IMG/VR virus record: IMGVR_UViG_3300034073_002131
Span: 1 to 64,000 of that record
Source: a virus
Length of the DNA: 64,000 nt
Strand: one strand, 5' to 3'
The notes beneath the pieces were generated by a model. That model was not told where the DNA came from, searched no databases, and saw only the letters and a list, made by a program, of their open reading frames with translations. Below, one piece after another: positions 59,143 to 64,000 of the stretch. Every line of letters starts with the position of its first letter. The stretch's first letter is position 1. Made by a program: the position numbers and the translations under genes.

Positions 59143-62100
59143 TTAAGTAACTACTGTAACATCTACTGGTAAACTATCTTCAGATACTGAAATAGTAATA
59201 CTATCTCCAGCTTGAGTTACTCGTTCTAAAATTCTGGTAGTTTTTCCAGTATTTGTAACTGTAGCACGTGTTTCTGCTCTTAGATATTCTACTTCTTTTC
59301 TGAGATTTTTTAACTCTAATATTAGCTCTCTATTAGATTGTAGTGCAAAATCATTCATTGGTGTAATATCTGCTGTAACACCAAGCCTGCCTGTACTAGT
59401 TCTAGATAGTGGCATTATGGCCTCTGGCCCAGCTTCGCCCATTATACCCATGTTAAATGCTGTAGCGCCATCAAAAACTCCGCCATTAGCAAATTTAAAC
59501 ACATTCATAGGTACACCTAATTTGGTATAATCAACACTCATTATACCAGCACGATTTTTACTAACAGCATTAGGATATTTTTCAATAACTTCTTGAGCAA
59601 GTACACCACGCTTTGTACCAGCTCCATACAGAGCATTATAAGGTGCTTTGTATTCAAAGTCATAAAGATTTAAGCCATTGGATAGTGTATCTACATAGCT
59701 AATATTTTGCTTGACTCTAGCATCGGAAAGTAATTTTTTTGCCCATCTAACCGGAGCAAAGACAATGTCTACTACAGTACTAATAACTTTACCGGCACCT
59801 TTAAATAAATTACTTAGGAAGTTTCCGCTGCCAGATACAGCAGCACCTGGACTAGCTTGAGCAGCTGTAGCTAAGTTACTCATACTAGTAGCTATAGAAG
59901 CTAAATAATTAATTTGAGTTACCTGATTATTAGATACAGTTTCTAGTGCACTAACGGTTCCGCTTGTATTACCTGCTACCGCTAATAGAGTAGAATTATT
60001 TTGTTCGGAAATAATTTTTGCTAAACCTTCTGTTCCTGCTATAGTTGCTTCAGCTACAGTATTTCCTGCATCTGCTATTACTTGACCTACCGCATCAGTA
60101 ATTGTATTTGTAGTTTCAATATTACTACTTGTATTTTCAGTATTAGTACCTACAGTACCTGTTGCTTCGGAAAGTTTAAGTAACCAATCTCCAGCAGTCG
60201 TATTATCACTACTAGTTAATTTACTTGCTATAGCCCCGGTACCACTTAAACTATCTTTTGTAGTTGTATCTAGGGTAGCTAGTGCTTTATTAATTATGCC
60301 TTCTACACCTAGACCAGCTGCAGTAGTTGCGTCCAGAACTCCTAGTGCTTTATCAATTACACTGCCGGATCCTAGGCCTAGCTCTGTAGTTGTATTTAAG
60401 GTATTTAGGGTTGTATTTATAGGACTGTCTACACTTAAACTAGATTCAGTAGCTGTTGTTAGTTTATTGATGCCTTCTCTAACTGCACCACTTAGTCCAG
60501 TATTTGTAGATATTTCGCGTAGTATTGATTTAATATCTTCAACTTGTACTTGTAGTTTATCTGCATCTGCTTTAGCTATTTTATACTCGCTTACTAGATC
60601 TCGCGTAGCTTGCTCTAGTGGCGCTGAAATTTGAAGTGCAACACTAACTGCATCTTCAAACTCTTTCTTAGCAGTAGCCATACTTTCTACAGCTATAGTT
60701 AGTGGATCTTTTGTAGTTTCAGGAAACGCCTGATCAACTTTGCTAGCTTGTTGTTCAGTATAGTCTGCAACCTTAGTTAGAGAAGCTAAGACTTGACGAC
60801 GTGAACTTTCAAATTGTTGATAGGTACTGCTTGAGTCTTTTAAGGACTCTAGTAGGCCGCTTGCAAGATTTTGTAGTCCGGCAATATCCTCTTCACTACC
60901 ACCAAGAGCACGAGTTACACTTGCCTCAAACTCTCTACGTAGTAGACTAACGGAGCGAGTTCCTGTAGTGCCAACGCCACTTTGCTCAGCTACAAACTCG
61001 CGTAAGGAGCCACCTAGGTCACGCATACGTTTTGCAGCTTCAATTGCAAAATTAGCAACTTCTTTTTGTGCTTGCAAGTACTTTTGCTGTGCACTAACTA
61101 CTCTGTTTGTTGCTTCTGCTTGTATACCTTGTACACGTTGCTGTGCTTGTTGTAAGTTTGCTTCTGCTTTGGCTAAGTCTTCTACTGCATATAGTAAAAC
61201 TTTTAGTACTCTATTAGTTTGATCTAATGCTTCAATTTCTTGTAAGCGTAGTAGGTAGGTTTGTCCAAAAGCTTGATATAGCTGAGTGTTTAGTTGTTTA
61301 GTTTCATCCGCTATTTTCTTAGCCACTTCAGCAGCATCTTCAGCAGCTTGTTTAGCAGCTTCAGCTGCTTTTTCTGCTGCTGCTGTAGCCTCTTCTGCAG
61401 CCTTATCTGCTGCATCACTGATTTCCTTCATGCCATCGGCTAAGGATAACAAGCTAATAAAGGTCTCTCTACCCCGTTCACTAGTTAAATCTTGTGCACG
61501 AACTAGGCCAATATACTGGTCTTTAGTTATATTAGCAGTATAACCTAGGCGCTCCAATTCTTGATTTACATTTCTGGTAATATTAGCTAAGCGTTGTTCG
61601 TCCGTTAGGAAGCTGCTAGCAAAGCTACCAGTAATATCTAAGAAATTGTCTAAGCCACCAGCAAGTTCTGCTAAGCTATCAGTTATATCATATGTAGTAT
61701 TTTTAATTAGTGTAGGATCAAAGCTCATAAAAGGTTTAGTAGTATCTTCCCATAATACTCCTATTCTTACACCAAATTCTTTAAGAGTATTTTCTATGCC
61801 TTTAAAACCTAGATTTTGTAATTGTGCTTCTACTTTTTTATTAGTATCTATAACTCTGGTTACAGTCTCCAATAACCCTTCACCAAAGTTTTGTAGTCGT
61901 CTAAAACTACCAAATATAACTTCGGCAGCATCATCCATTACAGCACTAAATACTGCACTAAGCTCTTTGGTAAAGTCTTCGCCGGTTAAGCCGCGAAGGC
62001 TAGCCATTTCATCTACACGTATTTTTCCTAGTACTTGATCTACTACTGAGGCTGTTTGGCCTGCTTGCTCAGCAGTTGCTATAAGCACATCTCTGCCGTA

Positions 62101-64000
62101 ATCAAATACACGACTAAATGTTTGTAGCTCTTTGCCTACAAGATCGGCATAGTTTGTTGCAGTAGTTGTACTAGTTCCGCCACCAATACCAAAAAACCCG
62201 CCTTTAGTAACAGTAGTACTAACAATCTCAAATTGTCTAACAGTTCCCTGTACAGCATTAGCTAGGTCTAAGAATGTTCCGCGTAGCTGAATACCGCTAT
62301 CCTGAATTTCACGACTAGTTTTGCTGCCAAATAACCAGCTTGCTATTCCACTTGTAGTTGTACCAGTTTGAGTACCAAAAGCACTTCCACCCTGTAGACC
62401 TTGTATTCTAAAGGCACCTTTTGCAACATTTTCAATACTGGCACTTAGCTTTCTAAATGCTAAAAGTAACTTGTTATCATAGCCAAGGCTAGCATCACTG
62501 TTTTTACTAATAATCTCTAGTGAATTTGCAATTGATTCAGATTTTGCTCCGGTATCGCCAAAAACTCCTGAGCGTACTTGTACCTGATTACCTTGGGTAT
62601 CCCAACCCATTGCTGTGCCTTGGGTCTGCTGACGTTGCTCAGCTGAGGGTACAAATATACCACTAGTACCGCGCTTGCCAAATGCGGCTAAGCCTATTGC
62701 GGCTACTAGGGCTGCTGCAACTGGGGGTCCAAATACACCTAATTGTCCAATAGTTTTTGCATAAATTTCTGATACATAAATACCTGCGCGAGCAAAAAAT
62801 CCTGCACTTGTAGCTGCTGTTTGTGCTGCTTCAGCCCCTACTTTTGCCGTTGTACCAGCAATTGCAGAACCTATTTTTACAGCTAACTCTTTAGCATCCA
62901 TTGCTAGTCGAACTAGGTGCATAGCTTTTTCTGTTTTATCTAGTACTTTATATGCAAGTGTTTTTTCTTTAAACAATTTCTTAGTAGAATTAAGTGTTGC
63001 TGCATCTGCTGTTAATTCATCTTTAGCAGCTCTTTGGCGAAGTTTATTTAGCTTTTGTTCCTCTTTGCCAGCATCTTGGCCAGTCATGTATAGGGTGTCT
63101 ACTAGCTCTTGTTGTTGTTTTATTGCTTTATTATTTCGTTCTTCTAGTAGTGCACGCTTATCGATATTGGTTACAAGGTCGGCTAATTTTGTGCCAATAC
63201 CTTCATATACAAAATCTAAATTTTTAACTGCTTCTAGTTGTTTGCTAAAATCTTCCCGTTGTTCTCTGTAAGCCTGTACTGCATTAATGGAACTAATTCT
63301 AGCTGCTTTTTCAGCTTCTATTTGACTAATTCTTTGGCTATGTGCTTCAACATCTAACTGCATTTGTGATTGTAGTCGATCAGCTTGAATATTAAAACCA
63401 ATATCCCTTAATCTATTAACTTCTATTTGATTATTTATTTGTTGTTGAGCAAAACTTAAACTAGCGTCTTGTATTTGTTTAGTAGCATTTTGCTCTTCTC
63501 TTATTAGGTCCAGCTGTGTTCTGCGAGCCTGTAAAACTTCTGGAGGTAGACTTTCAGTTTGTTCTGCTCTTTGTAGAGCTATATCTTGTAGGGTTAGTGC
63601 ACTTTCGGCACGAGCAGCAGCAATAGCAAGTTCTGCCCTACCTAAACTAATAACATAGTCTAATTCTTTTTTTCTGTAGTCAGCTAATTTATTAGCTTCA
63701 GCATTTGCTGCAGTTGCGGTTGCTAATCCTTTTCTATAAAAAGCTACTATTTGTTCTGAATTATATACTTGGCGAGCTTGTTTTAGTATTAATTCTGAAT
63801 CCGCTTTTCCTTGATCTTCTTTGCCTTGTTTAATACTTTCATTAAGTACATTTTGTGCACGTAACTCTTCTTGAGCATACTTTCTATTAGCTTGATTTAT
63901 AGCCTCGTCATAATCAAGTGCTGCTTTTTTATCAATTAAACTAAGCTTTTGTTGGTAATATTGCTCATAAGAAATTGTACCCAGCTCTTGTCTTTGATCA
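59143..64000 (-). CDS. tail tape measure protein (5' end outside window)
   Basis: The frame is open to the right edge, giving at least 1,618 residues, so the start lies beyond 64,000. An ATG at 63363 is internal. The sequence is dominated by coiled coils rich in Ala, Gln, Glu and Lys, with a hydrophobic stretch (GQLGVFGPPVAAALVAAIGLAAFG) typical of tape measures. Near the C-terminus is an S74-like segment (DARVKQNISYVDTL, GVLAQEVIEKYPNAV) and then MGEAGPEAIMPLSR, a standard tape-measure ending. It sets tail length and is probably ejected with DNA. Confidence 0.88.
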   Translation of the reverse strand, partial: DQRQELGTISYEQYYQQKLSLIDKKAALDYDEAINQANRKYAQEELRAQNVLNESIKQGKEDQGKADSELILKQARQVYNSEQIVAFYRKGLATATAANAEANKLADYRKKELDYVISLGRAELAIAAARAESALTLQDIALQRAEQTESLPPEVLQARRTQLDLIREEQNATKQIQDASLSFAQQQINNQIEVNRLRDIGFNIQADRLQSQMQLDVEAHSQRISQIEAEKAARISSINAVQAYREQREDFSKQLEAVKNLDFVYEGIGTKLADLVTNIDKRALLEERNNKAIKQQQELVDTLYMTGQDAGKEEQKLNKLRQRAAKDELTADAATLNSTKKLFKEKTLAYKVLDKTEKAMHLVRLAMDAKELAVKIGSAIAGTTAKVGAEAAQTAATSAGFFARAGIYVSEIYAKTIGQLGVFGPPVAAALVAAIGLAAFGKRGTSGIFVPSAEQRQQTQGTAMGWDTQGNQVQVRSGVFGDTGAKSESIANSLEIISKNSDASLGYDNKLLLAFRKLSASIENVAKGAFRIQGLQGGSAFGTQTGTTTSGIASWLFGSKTSREIQDSGIQLRGTFLDLANAVQGTVRQFEIVSTTVTKGGFFGIGGGTSTTTATNYADLVGKELQTFSRVFDYGRDVLIATAEQAGQTASVVDQVLGKIRVDEMASLRGLTGEDFTKELSAVFSAVMDDAAEVIFGSFRRLQNFGEGLLETVTRVIDTNKKVEAQLQNLGFKGIENTLKEFGVRIGVLWEDTTKPFMSFDPTLIKNTTYDITDSLAELAGGLDNFLDITGSFASSFLTDEQRLANITRNVNQELERLGYTANITKDQYIGLVRAQDLTSERGRETFISLLSLADGMKEISDAADKAAEEATAAAEKAAEAAKQAAEDAAEVAKKIADETKQLNTQLYQAFGQTYLLRLQEIEALDQTNRVLKVLLYAVEDLAKAEANLQQAQQRVQGIQAEATNRVVSAQQKYLQAQKEVANFAIEAAKRMRDLGGSLREFVAEQSGVGTTGTRSVSLLRREFEASVTRALGGSEEDIAGLQNLASGLLESLKDSSSTYQQFESSRRQVLASLTKVADYTEQQASKVDQAFPETTKDPLTIAVESMATAKKEFEDAVSVALQISAPLEQATRDLVSEYKIAKADADKLQVQVEDIKSILREISTNTGLSGAVREGINKLTTATESSLSVDSPINTTLNTLNTTTELGLGSGSVIDKALGVLDATTAAGLGVEGIINKALATLDTTTKDSLSGTGAIASKLTSSDNTTAGDWLLKLSEATGTVGTNTENTSSNIETTNTITDAVGQVIADAGNTVAEATIAGTEGLAKIISEQNNSTLLAVAGNTSGTVSALETVSNNQVTQINYLASIATSMSNLATAAQASPGAAVSGSGNFLSNLFKGAGKVISTVVDIVFAPVRWAKKLLSDARVKQNISYVDTLSNGLNLYDFEYKAPYNALYGAGTKRGVLAQEVIEKYPNAVSKNRAGIMSVDYTKLGVPMNVFKFANGGVFDGATAFNMGIMGEAGPEAIMPLSRTSTGRLGVTADITPMNDFALQSNRELILELKNLRKEVEYLRAETRATVTNTGKTTRILERVTQAGDSITISVSEDSLPVDVTVVT

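Noticed and set aside
63361-63363. ATG as the tape measure start
   Set aside because: The frame stays open upstream to the window edge with the same coiled-coil composition and no ribosome binding site at this ATG.

Overview
The window looks like part of a large tailed double-stranded DNA bacteriophage (Caudoviricetes). It carries a phage-type DNA replication set, a long tail and adhesin module, an endolysin with a spanin pair, and about 22 tRNA genes plus a tmRNA. A host in the Betaproteobacteria is suggested by the tmRNA: it is of the permuted two-piece type and encodes the tag ANDETFALAA, close to the ANDERFALAA-type tags known from Burkholderiales. PstS, Hsp20, class II ribonucleotide reductase and many very small genes resemble the content of phages from freshwater and marine plankton. 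The host assignment is an inference.

Layout. (1) 1-10,850, plus strand: a dense tRNA/tmRNA region with small protein genes between the RNAs. Positions 84-1,102 hold no credible protein gene but many nested hairpins, with tRNA-Tyr embedded. This is a candidate large ornate non-coding RNA. Several protein genes end inside the next tRNA and some start directly at a tRNA 3' end. (2) About 10,850-17,570, plus strand: small genes, putative DNA-binding proteins and an NAD-dependent DNA ligase split into two genes. Short units begin at near-identical sigma70-type promoters (17-bp spacer, TATAATATTA). (3) 17,570-33,785, plus strand: DnaB-type helicase, primase, family A DNA polymerase, SF2 helicase, gp32-like SSB, Mre11/Rad50-type nuclease with a glutaredoxin gene between its subunits, class II aldolase, PDDEXK nuclease, PstS, 5'-3' exonuclease, dUTPase and class II ribonucleotide reductase. 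(4) A bidirectional terminator near 33,800 separates this from the minus-strand region 33,822-64,000. In transcription order that region holds the tape measure (cut by the window edge), two very large adhesins, a terminator and a strong promoter near 53,400, then fibre proteins with lectin-like domains, a tail assembly chaperone, secreted and membrane proteins, spanins, GH19 endolysin and PhoH. Head and packaging genes are not in the window.

How the parts fit: the RNA block would supply translation and ribosome rescue; the plus-strand genes make nucleotides and copy or recombine DNA; the minus-strand genes build the tail and lyse the host. The most unusual content is the RNA block. A family of long hairpins begins at a tRNA CCA end and closes at or near the 5' GG of the next RNA, and similar pairing bridges the two tmRNA pieces. 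Function names are recognition by eye; no database search was run.
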